A DNA stretch of 64,000 bases from Chamaelirium japonicum (lineage: Eukaryota > Streptophyta > Magnoliopsida > Liliales > Melanthiaceae), in the NCBI GenBank assembly GCA_947650365.1, contig CANTAL010000136.1, positions 434,001 through 498,000 of the forward strand, read 5' to 3'. The notes below the pieces were generated by a model. That model had not been told where the DNA came from, ran no database searches, and was given only the letters and a program-made list of their open reading frames with translations. Positions 42,701-57,431 of this stretch are shown here, piece after piece (the stretch's first letter is position 1; each line of letters starts with the position of its first letter). The position numbers and the translations under genes were made by a program.

Positions 42701-44015
42701 CGTACGATCCAGTCTAATTCCTTCGTACGATCCATTCTAATTCCTTCGTACGATCCATTCTATTTTATTCGTATGATCCATTCTAATTCCTTCGTACGAT
42801 CCATTATAATTCATTCCCAAAATGTATCCATTCTAATTCATACGTACGATTCATTCTAATTCATTCATACGATCCAATCTAATTCATTCATACGATCCAT
42901 TCTAATTCATTCGCACGAATGTATCCATTCTAATTCATTCGTATGATCCATTCTAATTCATTCGCACAATCTATTCTAATTTATTCGTACAATCCATTCT
43001 AATTCATTAGCACGATCCATTCTAATTCATTCGCACGATCCATTCTAATTCATTTGTACGATCCATTCTAATCCATTCGTACAATCCATTCTAATTCATT
43101 CATACGATCCATTCTAATTCATTCATACAATCCATTCTAATTCTTTCGCACGAATATATCCATTCTAATTCATTCGTACGATCCACTGTAATTTCTTCGT
43201 ATGATCCATTCTAATTCATTCGCACGAATGTATCTATTGTAATTCATTCGTACGATCCATTCGAATTCATTCATACGATCCATTCTAATTCATTCATACG
43301 ATCCATTCTAATTCATTCGCCCGAATGTATCCATTCTAATACATTCGTATGATCGATTCTAATTCATTCGCACAATCTATTCTAATTCATTCGTACGATC
43401 CATTCTAATTCATTCGCACGATTCATTCTAATTAATTTGTACGATCCATTCTAATTCATTCATACAATTCACTCTAATTCTTTTGCACGAATGTATCTAT
43501 TCTAATTCATTCTTACGATCCATTCTAATTCCTTCGTACGATCCATTCTAATTCCTTCGTACGATCCATTCTAATTCATTTAAATGAATGTATCCATTCT
43601 AATTCATACGTACGATCCATTCTAATTGATTCATATGATCCAATCTAATTAATTCATACGATCCATTCTAATTCATTTGCACGAATGTATCCTTTCTAAT
43701 TCATTCGTACGATCCATTCTAATTCATTCTCACAATCTATTCTAATTCATTCGTACGATCCATTCTAATTCATTAGCACGATCCATTCTAATTCATTCGT
43801 ACGACCCATTCTATTTCATTCGTACGATCCATTCTTACTCATTCGCACGATCCATTCTAATTCATTCGTACGATCCATTCTAATTCATTCGCACGATCCA
43901 TTCTAGTTCATTCATACGATCCATTCTAATTCATTCATATGATCCATTCTAATTCATTCGCACGAATGTATCCATTCTAATTCATTCACACAATCTATTC
44001 AAATTATTTCGTACT
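39782..44015 (+). repeat. Forward satellite array, HOR unit 3 body
   Basis: With its head this is a unit of about 4.37 kb, parallel to unit 2 (4.44 kb). Shared private variants include CATTCAAGCGATCC near 41205 and 35953, TTTGCGCGAAT near 41505 and 36257, and CATTCCCAAAATG near 42820 and 37568. The unit ends at TTTCGTACTCGTGCAAATG, where the large inverted domain starts. Confidence 0.83.
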
Positions 44016-47000
44016 CGTGCAAATGAATTAGAATGGATCGTGCGAATGAATTAGAATGGTTCGTACGAATGAATTAGAATAGATTGTGCGAATGAATAAA
44101 AATGGATCGTACGAATGAATTAGAATGGATACATTCGTGCAAATGAATTAGAATGGATCGTATGAATGAATTAGAATGGATCGTATGAATGAATTCGAAT
44201 GGATTGTACGAATGAATTAGATTGGATACATTCGTGCGAATTAATTAGAATGGATCATATGAAGGAATTAGGGTGGATCGTACGAATGAATTAGAATGGA
44301 TACATTCGTGCGAAAGAATTAGAATGGATTGTATGAATGAATTAGAATGGATCGTCGAATGAATTACAATGGATCGTACGAATAAATTAGAATGGATACA
44401 TTCGTGCAAAAGAATTAGAATGAATTATATGAATGAATTAGAATAGATCGTGCAAATGAATTAGAATGGATCATGCGAATGAGGATACATTTGTGCGAAT
44501 GAATTAGAATGGATCGTACAAATGAGTAATAATGGATCGTACGAATGAAATAGAATGGATCGTACGAATGAATTAGAATGGATCATGTGAATGAATTAGA
44601 TTGGATCGTGCGAATGAATTAGATTTAATGGATCATACGAATGGATAAGAATAGATCAAGCGAATGAATAAGAATGAATTAGAATGGATTGCATGAATGA
44701 ATTAGAATGGATCGTATGAATGAATTAGAATGGATCGTACGAATGAATTAGAATTGATCGTGCGAATGAATTAGAATGGATCATACGAATGAATTAGAAT
44801 GGATCGTGCTAATGAATTAGAATGGATCGTACGAATGAATTAGAATAGATTGTACGAATGAATTAGAATGGATCGCATGAATGGATTAGAATGGATACAT
44901 TCGTGCGAATGAATTAGAATGGATCGTAAGAATGAATTAGATTGGATCGTATGAATGAATTAGAATGGATCGTACGTATAAATTAGAATGGATACATTCA
45001 AGGGAATGAATTAGAATGGATCGTACGAATGAAATAGAATGGATTGTACGAAGGAATTAGAATGGATCGTACGAAGGAATAAGAATGGATCGTACGAATG
45101 AATTAGAATGGATACATTCGTCCGAAAGAATTAGAATGGATTGTATGAATGAATTAGAATAGATCGTATGAATGAATTAGAATGGATCGTGCGAATGAAT
45201 TAGATTGGATCGTACGAATGAATTAGAATGGATCGTATGAATGAATTAGAATGGATCATTCGAATGAATTAGAATGGATCGTACGAATGAATTAGAATGG
45301 ATCGTGCGAATGAATTAGAATGGTTCGTACGAATGAATTAGAATAGATTGTGCGAATGAATAAGAATGGATCGTACGAATGAATTAGAATGGATACATTC
45401 GTGCGAATGAATTAGAATGAATCGTATGAATGAATTAGAATGGATCGTATGAATGAATTCGAATGGATTGAACGAATGAATTAGATTGGATACATTCGTG
45501 CGAATTAATTAGAATGGATCATATGAAGGAATTAGGGTGGATCGTATGAATGAATTAGAATGGATACATTCGTGCGAAAGAATTAGAATGGATTGTATGA
45601 ATGAATTAGAATAGATCGTCGAATGAATTACAATGGATCGTACGAATAAATTAGAATGGATACATTCGTGCAAAAGAATTAGAATGAATTATATGAATGA
45701 ATTAGAATAGATCGTGCAAATGAATTAGAATGGATCATGCGAATGAGGATACATTTGTGCGAATGAATTAGAATGGATCGTACAAATGAGTAAGAATGGA
45801 TCGTACGAATGAAATAGAATGGATTGTACGAATGAATTAGAATGGATCATGTGAATGAATTAGATTGGATCGTGCGAATGAATTAGATTTAATGGATCAT
45901 ACGAATGGATAAGAATAGATCAAGCGAATGAATAAGAATGAAATAGAATGGATTGCATGAATGAATTAGAATGGATCATATGAATGAATTAGAATGGATC
46001 GTACGAATGAATTAGAATTGATCGTGCGAATGAATTAGAATGGATCGTACGAATGAATTAGAATGGATCGTACGAATGAATTAGAATAGATTGTATGAAT
46101 GAATTAGAATGGATCGTATGAATGGATTAGAATGGATACATTCGTGCGAATGAATTAGAATGGATCGTAAGAATGAATTAGATTGGATCGTATGAATGAA
46201 TTAGAATGGATCGTACGTATAAATTAGAATGGATACATTCAATGGAATGAATTAGAATAGCTCGTACGAATGAAATAGAATGGATCGTACGAAGGAATTA
46301 GAATGGATCGTACGAAGGAATCAGAATGGATCGTACGAATGAATTAGAATGGATGCATTCGTCCGAAAGAATTAGAATGGATTGTATGAATGAATTAGAA
46401 TAGATCGTATGAATGAATTAGAATGGATCGTGCGAATGAATTAGATTGGATCGTACGAATGACTTAGAATGGATCGTATGAATGAATTAGAATGGATCGT
46501 TCGAATGAATTAGAATGGATCGTACGAATGAATTAGAATGGATACATTCGTGCGAATGAATTAGAATGGATCATACGAATGAGTAAGAATGGATCATATG
46601 AATGAAATAGAATGGATCGTACGAATGAATTAGAATAGATTATGCGAATGAATTATAATGGATCGTACGAATGAATTCAAATGGATATATTCGTGCGAAT
46701 GAATTAAAATGGATCGTATGAATGAATTCGATTGGATCATATAAATGAATTTGAATGGATCGTATATATGAATTAGAATGGATACATTCATGGGAATTAA
46801 TTAGAATGGATCGTACGAAGGAATTAGAATGGATCATACGAATGAAATAGAATGGATCATACGAAGGAGTTAGAATGGATCGTAAGAAGGAATTAGAATG
46901 GATCGTACGAAGGAATTAGAATGGATCGTACGAATGAATTAGAATGGATACATTCATGCAAAAGAATTAGAATGGATTGAATGAATAAATTAGAATGGAT

Positions 47001-48333
47001 CGTACGAATGAATTAGAATGGATCATACGAATGAATTAGAATGGATCGTACGAATGAATTAGAATGGATACATTCGTGCGAAAGAATTAGAATGGATCGT
47101 ACGAATTAGAATCAGAATGGATCGTACGAATGAATTAGAATGGATGGTACGAATGAACTAGAATGGATCGTACGAATGAATTAGAATGGATTATACAAAC
47201 GAATTAGAATGGATCATGCAAATGAATTAGAATGGATCGTACGAATGAATTAGAATGGATACATTCGTGCGAATGAATTAGAATGGATCGTACGAATGAG
47301 TAAGAATGGATCGTACAAATGAAATAGAATGGATCGTATGAATGAATTATAATGGATCGTGCGAATGAATTAGAATGGATCGTACGAATGAGTAAGAATG
47401 GATCGTACGAATGAAATAGAATGGATCGTATGAATGAATTAGAATAGATCGTGCTAATGAATTAGAATGGATCGTACAAATGAATTAGAATTGATTGTGC
47501 GAATGTTTTAGAATGGATCGTACGAATAAATTAGAATGGATTATATGAATGAATTAGAATGGATCGTGCGACTGAATTAGAATAGATCGTATGAATGAAT
47601 TAGAATGGATCGTATGAATGAATTAGAATGGATCGTGCGAATGAATTAGAATGGATCGTACGAATGAATTAGATTGGATACATACGAAAGAATGGATCGT
47701 ACGAATGAATTAGAATGAATCGTACGAAGGAATTAGAATGGATACATTCATGGGAATGAATTAGAATGGATCGTACAAAGGAATTAGAATGGATCATACG
47801 AATGTAATGGAATGGATCGTACGAAGGAATTAGAATGGATCGTACGAAGGAATTAGAATGGATCGTACGAATGAATTAGAATGGATCGTACGAATGAATT
47901 TGAATGGATACATTCGTGCAAAAGAATTAGGATGGATTGTATGAATGAATTAGAATGGATCGTGCGAATGAATTAGAATGCATCGTACGAATGAATTAGA
48001 ATAGATTATGCGAATGAATTAGAATGGATTGTACGAATGAATTAGAATAGATACATTTGGGCGAATGAATGATAATGGATCGTACGAATGAATTAGAATG
48101 GATACATTCGTGCGAATGAATTAGAATGTATCGTACAAATGAGTAAGAATCGATCGTACGAATGAAATAGAATGGATAGTACGAATGAATTAGAATGGAT
48201 CGTGCTAATGAATTAGAATGGATCGTACGAATGAATTAGAATAGATTGTGCGAATAAATTAGAATGGATCATACGAATCAATTAGAATGGATCGTATGAA
48301 TGAATTAGAATGGATCGTATGAATCGTACAAAT
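44016..48333 (-). repeat. Large inverted satellite domain (4.3 kb)
   Basis: All monomers read GAATGAATTAGAATGGATCG on the plus strand, the reverse of their surroundings. The left switch is the same type as at 38793. The right switch near 48325-48334 is untidy (GAATCGTACAAATCGTAAGATCC), consistent with end joining. Reversed HOR landmarks are present, such as AATTAGGGTGG (reverse of the ACCCTAATT monomer) near 44270 and 45533. No gene is present. Confidence 0.94.
44030..46560 (-). repeat. Tandem 1.24-1.26 kb duplication inside the inverted domain
   Basis: Two consecutive copies meet near 45300. GATCGTCGAATG is at 44351 and 45615 (offset 1264), and TCCGAAAGAATT at 45121 and 46362 (offset 1241). 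The offset difference is one 23-bp monomer. Shared oddities include the truncated phrase GCGAATGAGGATACATTTG near 44480 and 45740, and AGATTTAATGGATC near 44622 and 45885. Confidence 0.86.
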
Positions 48334-51300
48334 CGTAAGATCCATTCTAATTCATTCATACGATCCATTCTAATTCATTCGCACGAATGTATCCATTCTA
48401 ATTCATTCGTACGATCCATTCTAATTCATTCGCACAATCTATTCTAATCCATTCGTATGATCCATTCTAATTCATTCGCACCATCCATTCTAATTCATTT
48501 GTACAATCTATTCTAATTCATTCATACAATCCATTCTAATTCTTTTGCACGAATGTATCCATTCTAATTCATTCGTACGATCCATTCTAATTCCTTAGTA
48601 CGATCCATTCTAATTACTTCGTACGATCCATTCTAATTCATTCCCATGAATGTATCTATTCTAATTCAAACGTACGATCCATTCTAATTCGTTCATACGA
48701 TCCAATCTAATTCATTCATACGATCCATTCTAATTCATTCGCACGAATGTATCCATTCTAATTCATTCATACGATCCATTCTAATTCATTCGCACAATCT
48801 ATTCTAAATCATTCGTACGATCCATTATAATTCATTAGCATGATCCATTCTAATTCATTCGTACGATCCATTCTATTTCATTCGTACGATCCATTCTAAT
48901 TCCTTCGTACGATCCATTCTAATTCATTCCCATGAATGTATCCATTCTAATTCATACATACGATCCATTCTAATTCATTTATACGATCCAATCTAATTCA
49001 TTCATACGATCCATTCTAATTCATTCGCACGAATGTATCCATTCTAATTCATACATACGATCCATTCTAATTCATTCGCACAATCTATTCTAATTCATTC
49101 GTACGATCCATTCTAATTCATTCGTATAATCCATTCTAATTCATTAAAATTCGAATTCATTCATACGATCCATTCTAATTCATTCGCACGATCCATTCTA
49201 ATTCATTCGCACGATCCAATCTAATTCCTTCGTACATTCTAATTCCTTCGTACGATCCATTCTATTTCATTCGTATGATCCATTCTAATTCATTCGTACG
49301 ATCCATTCTAACTCATTCCCATCAATGTATCCATTCTAATTCATACATACGATCCATTCTAATTCATTTATACGATCAAATATAATTCATTCATACAATC
49401 CATTCTAATTCATTCGCACGAATGTATCCATTCTAATTCATTCGTACGGTCAATTCTAATTCATTCGCACAATCTATTCTAATTCATTCATACGATCCAT
49501 TCTAATTCATTAGCACGATCCATTTTAATTCATTCGTACAATCCATTCTAATTCATTCAAATTCGAATTCATTCATACAATCCATTCTAATTCATTCGTA
49601 CGATCCATTCTAATTCATTCGCACGATCCATTCTAATTCATTCGTACGATCCATTCTAATTCATTCGCACGATCCATTCTAATTCATTCATACGATCCAT
49701 TCTAATTCATTCATACAATCTATTCTAATTCTTTCGCACGAATGTATCCATTCTAATTGATTCGTACGATCCACCCTAATTCCTTCGTATAATCTATTCT
49801 AATTCATTCGCACGAATGTATCCATTCTAATTCATTCGTACGATCCATTCGAATTCATTCATATGATCAATTCTAATTCATTCGCACGATCCATTCTAAT
49901 TCATTCATACGATCCATTCTAATTCATTCGTACGATCCATTCTAATTCATTCGCACGATCCATTCGAATTCATTCATACGATCCATTCTAATTCATTCAT
50001 ACGATCCATTCTAATTCATTCGCACGAATGTATCCATTCTAATTCATTCATACGATCCATTCTATTTCATTCGCACAATTTATTCTAATTCATTCGTACG
50101 ATCCATTCTAATTCATTCGCACGATCCATTCTAATTCATTTGCGCGATCCATTCTAATTCATACATACAATCTATTCTAATTCTTTTGCACGAATGTATC
50201 CATTCTAATTCATTCGTACTATCCATTCTAATTCTTTCATACGATCCATTCTAATTCCTTCATACGATCCATTCTAATTCCTTCGTACGATCTATTCTAT
50301 TTCATTCGTTTGATCCATTCTAAATCCTTCATACGATCAATTCTAATTCATTCCCATGAATGTATCCATTCTAATTCATACGTACGATCCATTCTAATTC
50401 ATTCATATGATCCAATCTGTTTCATTCATACGATCCATTCTAATTCATTCGCATAAATGTATCCATTCTAATTCATTCGTATGATCCATTTTAATTCATT
50501 CGCACAATCTATTCTAATTCATTCATATGATCCATTCTAATTCATTAGCACGATCCATTCTATTTCATTCGAACGATCCATTCTAATTCATTCGCACGAA
50601 TGTATCCATTCTAATTCATTCGTACGATCCATTCTAATTCATTCGCACGATCCGTTCTAATTCATTCAAACGATCCAATCTAATTCATTAATATGATCCA
50701 TTCTAATTCATTCGCACGAATGTATCCATTCTAATTCATTCGTACGATCCATTCTAATTCATTCGCACAATCTATTCTAATTCATTCATGCGATCCATTC
50801 TAATTCATTAGCACGATCCATTCTAATTCAATCGTACGATCCATTCTATTTCATTCGTACGATCCATTCTTACTCATTCGTACGATCTATTCTAATTCAT
50901 TCGCACGAATGTATCCATTCTATTCTAATTCATTCGTATGATCCATTCTAATTCATTCGCACGATCCATTCTAATTCATTCATACGATATATTCTAATTC
51001 ATTCGTATGATCCACTCCAATTCATTCGCACGATCCATTCTAATTCATTCATACGATCCATTCTAATTCATTCATACAATCCATTCTAATTCATTCATAC
51101 GATCCACCCTAATTCCTTCGTATGATCCATTCTAATTCATTCGCTCGAATGTATCCATTCTAATTCATTCATACGATCCATTCGAATTCATTTATACGAT
51201 CCATTCTAATTCATTCATTCGATCCATTCTAATTCAATCGCACGAATGTATTCATTCGCACAATCTATTCTAATTTATTCATACGATCCATTCTAATTCA

Positions 51301-53041
51301 TTAGCATGATCCATTCTAATTCATTCGTACGATCCATTCTATTTCATTCTTACGATCCATTTTTACTCATTCATACAATCTATTCTAGTTCATTAGCATG
51401 AATGTATCCATTCTAATTCATTCGTCCGATCCATTCTTATTCATTCACACGATCCATTCTGATTCATTCATGGGAACCATTCTAATTCATTCGTACGATC
51501 CATTTTAATTCATTCGCATAATCTATTCTAATTCATTCGTACGATCCATTCTAATTCATTAGCACGATCCATTCTAATTCATTCGTATAATCCATTCTAT
51601 TTCATTCGTACGATACATTCTTACTCATTCGTACGATCCATTCTAATTCAATCGCACGAATGTATCCATTCTAATTCATTCGTACGATCCATTCTAATTC
51701 ATTCGCACGATCCATTCTAATTCATTCATATGATCCATTCTAATTCATTCGCACGATCCATTCTAATTCATTCGCACTATCCATTCTAATTCATTCATAT
51801 GATCCATTCTAATTCATTCATACAATCCATTCTAATTTTTTTGCACGAATGTATCCATTCTAATTCAATCGTACGATCCACCCGAATTCCTTCGTATGAT
51901 CCATTCTAATTCATTCGCACGAATGTATCCATTCTAATTCATTCGTACGATCCATTCGAATTCATTCATACGATCCATTCTAATTCATTCGCATGATCCA
52001 TTCTAATTCATTCAGACGATCCATTATAATTGATTCGCATGATCCATTCTAATTCATTCGCATGATCCATTCTAATTCCTTCGTACGATCCATTCTATTT
52101 CATTTACATGATCCATTCTATTTCCTTCGTACGATCCATTCTAATTCATTCCCTTGGATATATCCATTCTAATTCATACGTACGATCCATTCTTACTCAT
52201 TCGTACGATCCATTCTAATTCTTTCGCACGAATGTAACCATTCTAATTCATTCGTACGATCCATTCGAATTCATTCATACGATCCATTCTAATTCATTCA
52301 TACAGTCTGTTCTAATTCATTCGCACGAATGTATCCATTCTAATTCATTCGTACGATCCATTCTAATTCATTCGCACAATCTATTCTAATTCATTCATAC
52401 GATCCATTCTAATTCATTCGCACGATCCAATCTAATTCATTTGTACGATCCATTCTAATTCATTTATACAATTCATTCTAATTCTTTTGCACGAATGTAT
52501 CCATTCTAATTCATTCGTACGATCCAATCTAATTCCTTCGTACGATCCATTCTAATTCATTCGTACGATCCACCCTAATTCCTTCGTATGATCCATTCTA
52601 ATTCATTCGTACGATCCATTCTAATTCATTAGCACGATCCATTCTAATTCATTCGTACGATCCATTCTATTTCATTCGTACGATCCAGTGCGATCCAGTC
52701 TTACTCATTCGTACGATCCATTCTAATTCATTCGCACGAATGTATCCATTCTAATTCATTCATACGATTCATTCTAATTCATTCGCACGATCCATTCTAA
52801 TTCTTTCGTACGATCCATTCTAATTCATTCGCACAATCCATTCTAATTCATTCGTACGATCCATTCTAATTCATTAGCACGATCCATTCTAATTCATTAG
52901 CACGATCCATTCTATTTCATTCATACGATCCATTCTTACTCATTCGTATGATCCATTCTAATTCATTCGCACGAATGTATCCATTCTAATTCATTTGTAC
53001 GATCCATTCTAATTCATTCGCACGATCCATTCTAATTCATT
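48334..53041 (+). repeat. Forward satellite array, irregular mosaic
   Basis: The same monomers occur but with more joins out of register than elsewhere: CATTAAAATTCGAATTC near 49143 and CATTCAAATTCGAATTC near 49555, a CATTCTATTCTAATTC join near 50926, a short link near 51245, and CCAGTGCGATCCAGTC near 52685. HOR block order is broken. This looks like an old or rearranged part of the array. Confidence 0.85.
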
Positions 53042-54012
53042 GAGTAAGAATAGACCGTACGAATGAAATAGAATGGATCATACGAATGAATTAGAATAGA
53101 TTGTGCGAATGAATTAGAATGGATCGTATGAATGAATTAGAATGGATCGTATGAATCAAATAGAATGGATCGTGCGAATTAATTAGAAGCGATCGTACGA
53201 ATGAATTAGAATGGATACATTTGTGCGAATGAATTAGAATGGATCGTACGAATTAGTAAGAATGGATCGTACGAATGAAATAGAATGGATCGTATGAATG
53301 AATTCGAATGGATCGTGCGAATGAATTAGAATGGACCGTATGAATGAATTAGAATGGATCGTATGAATGAATTCGAATGGATCGTACGAATGAATTAGAA
53401 TGGATACATTCGTGCGAATGAATTAGAATGGATCGTACGAATGAAATAGAATGTATCCATTCTAATTCTAATTCATTCATAGAATGGATCATACGAAGGA
53501 ACTAGAATGGATCGTACGAATGTATTAGAATGGATCGTACGAATGAATTATAATGGATACATTCATGCGAATGGATTAGATTGGATAGTACGAATGAGTA
53601 AGAATGGATCGTACGAATGAAATAGAATGGATCGTACAAATGAATTAGAATGGATCGTGCGAATGAATTAGGTTGGATCGTGCAATGAATTAAAATGGAT
53701 CGTACGAATGAATTAGAATGGATACATTCGTACGAATGAATTAGAATGGATCGTGTGAATGAATTAGAATGGATCGTATGAATGAATTCGAATGGATCAT
53801 ACGAATGAATTAGAATGGATCGTGCGAATGAATTAGAATGGATCGTACGAATGAATTAGAATGGATCGTACGAATTAATTAGAATGGATCGTGCGAATGA
53901 ATTAGAATGGATGGTACGAATGAATTAGAATGGATACATTCGTGCGAATGAATTAGAATGGATCGTACGAATGAGTAAGAATGGATCGTACGAATGAAAC
54001 AGAATGGACGTA
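53042..54012 (-). repeat. Inverted satellite cluster with a 29-bp forward island
   Basis: The array flips at CTAATTCATTGAGTAAGAATAG (53032-53053) with no palindrome. It is reverse to about 53451, forward for about 29 bp (53452-53480, ATGTATCCATTC...CATTCATA), reverse again to about 54012, and then forward at GAATGTATCC. Three or four flips within 1 kb point to template switching or stacked inversions. Confidence 0.88.
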
Positions 54013-57000
54013 TGAATGTATCCATTCTATTTCATTCGTATGATCCATTATTACTTATTCGTACGATCCATTCTAATTCATTCGCACGAATGTATCCATT
54101 CTAATTCATTCGTACGATCCATTCTAATTCATTCGCACGATCCATTCTAATTCATTCATACGATCTAATCTAATTCATTCGCACGAATGTATGCATTCTA
54201 ATTCATTCGTACGATCCATTCTAATTCATTCGCACAATCTATTATAATTCATTCGTACGATCCATTCTAATACATTCGCACGATCCATTCTAATTCATTT
54301 GCACGATCCATTCTAATTCATTCATACAATCCATTCTAATTCTTTTGCACGAATGTATGCATTCTAATTCATTCATACGATCCATTCTAATTCCTTCGTA
54401 CGATCCATTCTAATTCCTTCGTACGATCCATTCTATTTCAGTAGTATGATCCATTCTAATTCCTTCGTACGATCCATTCTATTTCAGTAGTATGATCCAT
54501 TCTAATTCCTTCGTACGATCAATTCTAATTCATTCCCATGAATGTATCCATCCTAATTTCTTCGTACGATTCATTCTAATTCATTCGTACAATCCATTCT
54601 GTCGTATGTATCCATTCTAATTCATTCGTATGATCCATTCTAATTCATTCGCACGATCCATTCTAATTCATTTGTACGATCCGTTCTAATTCATTCGTAC
54701 GATTCATTCTAATTCATTCGCACGATCCATTCTAATTCATTCATACGATCCAATCTAATTCTTTCGTACGATCCATTCTAATTCATTCGCACAATCTATT
54801 CTAATTCATTCGTACGATCCATTCTAATTCATTAGCACGATCCATTCTAATTCATTCATACGATCCATTCAATTTCATTCGTACGACCCATTCTTACTCA
54901 TTCGTACGATCCATTCTAATTCATTCGCATGATCCATTCTAATTCGTATGATCCATTCTATTTAGTTCGTACGATCCATTCTTACTCATTCGTAGGATCC
55001 GTTCTAATTCATTCGCACGAATGTATCCATTCTAAATCATTCGTACGATCCATTCTAATTCATTCGCACGATCCATTCTAATTCATTCATACGATCCATT
55101 CTAATTCATTTGTACAATCCATTCTAATTCATTCGCACGATCCGTTCTAATTCATTCATACGATCCATTCTAATTCATTCATACGATCCATTCTAATTCA
55201 TTCGTATGATCCATTATAATTCATTCGCACGATCCACTCTAATTCATTCATACGATCCATTCTTATTCATTCGTACGATCCATTCTAATTTATTCGCACG
55301 ATCTATTCTAATTCATTCATTCGATCCAATCTAATTTATTCATACGATCCATTCTAATTCATTCGCACGAATGTATCCATTCTAATTCATTCTTACGATC
55401 CATTCTAATTCAATCGCACAATCTATTCTAATTCATTCATATGATTCATTCCAATTCATTCGCATGATCCATTCTAATTCATTTGCACGATCTATTCTAA
55501 TTCATTCATACAATCCAATCTAATTCTTTTGAACGAATGTATCCATTCTAATTCATTCGTACGATCCATTCTAATTCATTCATACGATCCATTCTAATTC
55601 ATTCGTACGATCCATTCTAATTCCTTCGTATGATCCATTCTAATTCCTTCATACGATCCACTCTATTCCATTCGTAAGATCCATTCTAATTCATTCATAC
55701 AATCCATCCTAATTCTTTCGCACGAATGTATCCATTCTAATTCATTCGTACTATCCACCCTAATTCCTTCGTATGATCCATTCTAATTCATTCACACGAG
55801 TGTATCTATTCTAATTCATTCGTACGATCCATTCTAATTCATTCGTACGATCCATTCTAGTTCATTCGCACGATCCATTCTAATTCATTCACACGATCCA
55901 ATCTAATTCATTCATACGATCTATTCTAATTCATTCGCACGAATGTATCCATTCTAATTAATCGTACGATCCATTCTAATTCATTCGCATGAATGTATCC
56001 ATTCTAACTCATTCATACGATCCATTCTAATTCATTCGCACGATCCAATCTAATTCATTCGCACGATCCATTCTAATTCATCATTCGCACAATCTATTCT
56101 AATTCATTTGTACGATCCATTCTAATTCATTAGCACGATCCATTCTAATTCATTCGTACGATCCATTCTTTTCATTCATACGATCCATTCTTACGCATTC
56201 TTACGATCCATTCTAATTCATTCGCACGAATGTATCCATTTTAATTCATTCGTACGATCTATTCTAATTCATTCGCACGATCCATTCTAATTCATTCATA
56301 CGATCCATTCTAATTCATTCATAAAATCCATTCTAATTCTTTTGCATGAATGTATCCATTCTAATTCATTCGTACGATCCACCCTAATTCCTTTGTATGA
56401 TCCATTCTAATTCATTCGCACGAATGTATCCATTCTAATTCATTCGTACGATCCATTCGAATTCATTCATACGATCCATTCTAATTCATTCATACGATCC
56501 ATTCTAATTAATTCGCACGAATGTATCCATTCTAATTCATTCGCACGATCCATTCTAATTCATTCGCACAATCTATTCTAATTCATTCGTACGATCTATT
56601 CTAATTCATTAGCACGATCCATTCTAATTTATTCGTACGATCCATTCTATTTCATTCGCACGATCCATTCTAATTCATTCATACGATCCATTCTAATTCA
56701 TTCATACAATCCATTCTAATTCTTTCGCACGAATGTATCCATTCTAATTCATTCGTACGATCCATTCTAATTCCTTCGTACGATCCATTCGAATTCATTC
56801 ATACAATCCATTCTAATTCATTCATACGATCCATTCTAATTCATTCGCACGAATGTATCCATTCTAATTCTCTTATACGATCCATTCTAATTCATTCACA
56901 CGATCCAATCTAATTCATTCGCACGATCCATTCTAATTCATCATTCGCACAATCTATTCTAATTCATTCATACGATCCATTCTATTTCATTAGCACGATC

Positions 57001-57349
57001 TATTCTAATTCATTCGTACGATCCATTCTATTTCATTCGTACGATCCATTCTTACTCATTTGTACAATCCATTCTAATTCATTCGCACAAATGTATCCAT
57101 TATAATTCATTCGTATGATCCATTCTAATTCATTCACACGATCCATTCTAATTCATTCATACGATTTATTCTAATTCATACGTACGATCCATTCTAATTC
57201 ATTCGTATGATCCATTCTAATTCATTCGTACGATCCATTCTAATTCATTCGCACGATCTATTCTAATTCATTCGTACGATCCATTCTTACTCATTTGTAC
57301 GATCCATTCTAATTCATTCGCACGAATGTATCTATTCTAATTCATTCGT
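54013..57349 (+). repeat. Forward satellite array, mosaic
   Basis: Standard monomers with local scrambling: a two-monomer repeat with CAGTAGTATG near 54437 and 54484, a CTGTCGTATG join near 54599, and two CATCATTCGCAC joins near 56083 and 56940 within a shared segment. Landmarks of HOR blocks appear but not in the regular order. There is no gene content. Confidence 0.85.
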
Positions 57350-57431
57350 ACGAATGAAATAGAATGGATCGTACGAATGAATTAGAATGGATCGTACAAA
57401 TGAATTAGAATGGATCGTACGAATGAATTAG
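57350..57431 (-). repeat. Short inverted satellite segment (about 82 bp)
   Basis: The left switch lies in the perfect palindrome TTCATTCGTACGAATGAA (57341-57358). About three and a half monomers run in reverse, then the array returns to forward at GAATTAGTATAATCC near 57431. Confidence 0.9.

Noticed and set aside
46640-46837. Minus-strand open frame of 65 codons
   Set aside because: It lies in the inverted satellite domain and encodes the same cyclic peptide; it only confirms the orientation flip.
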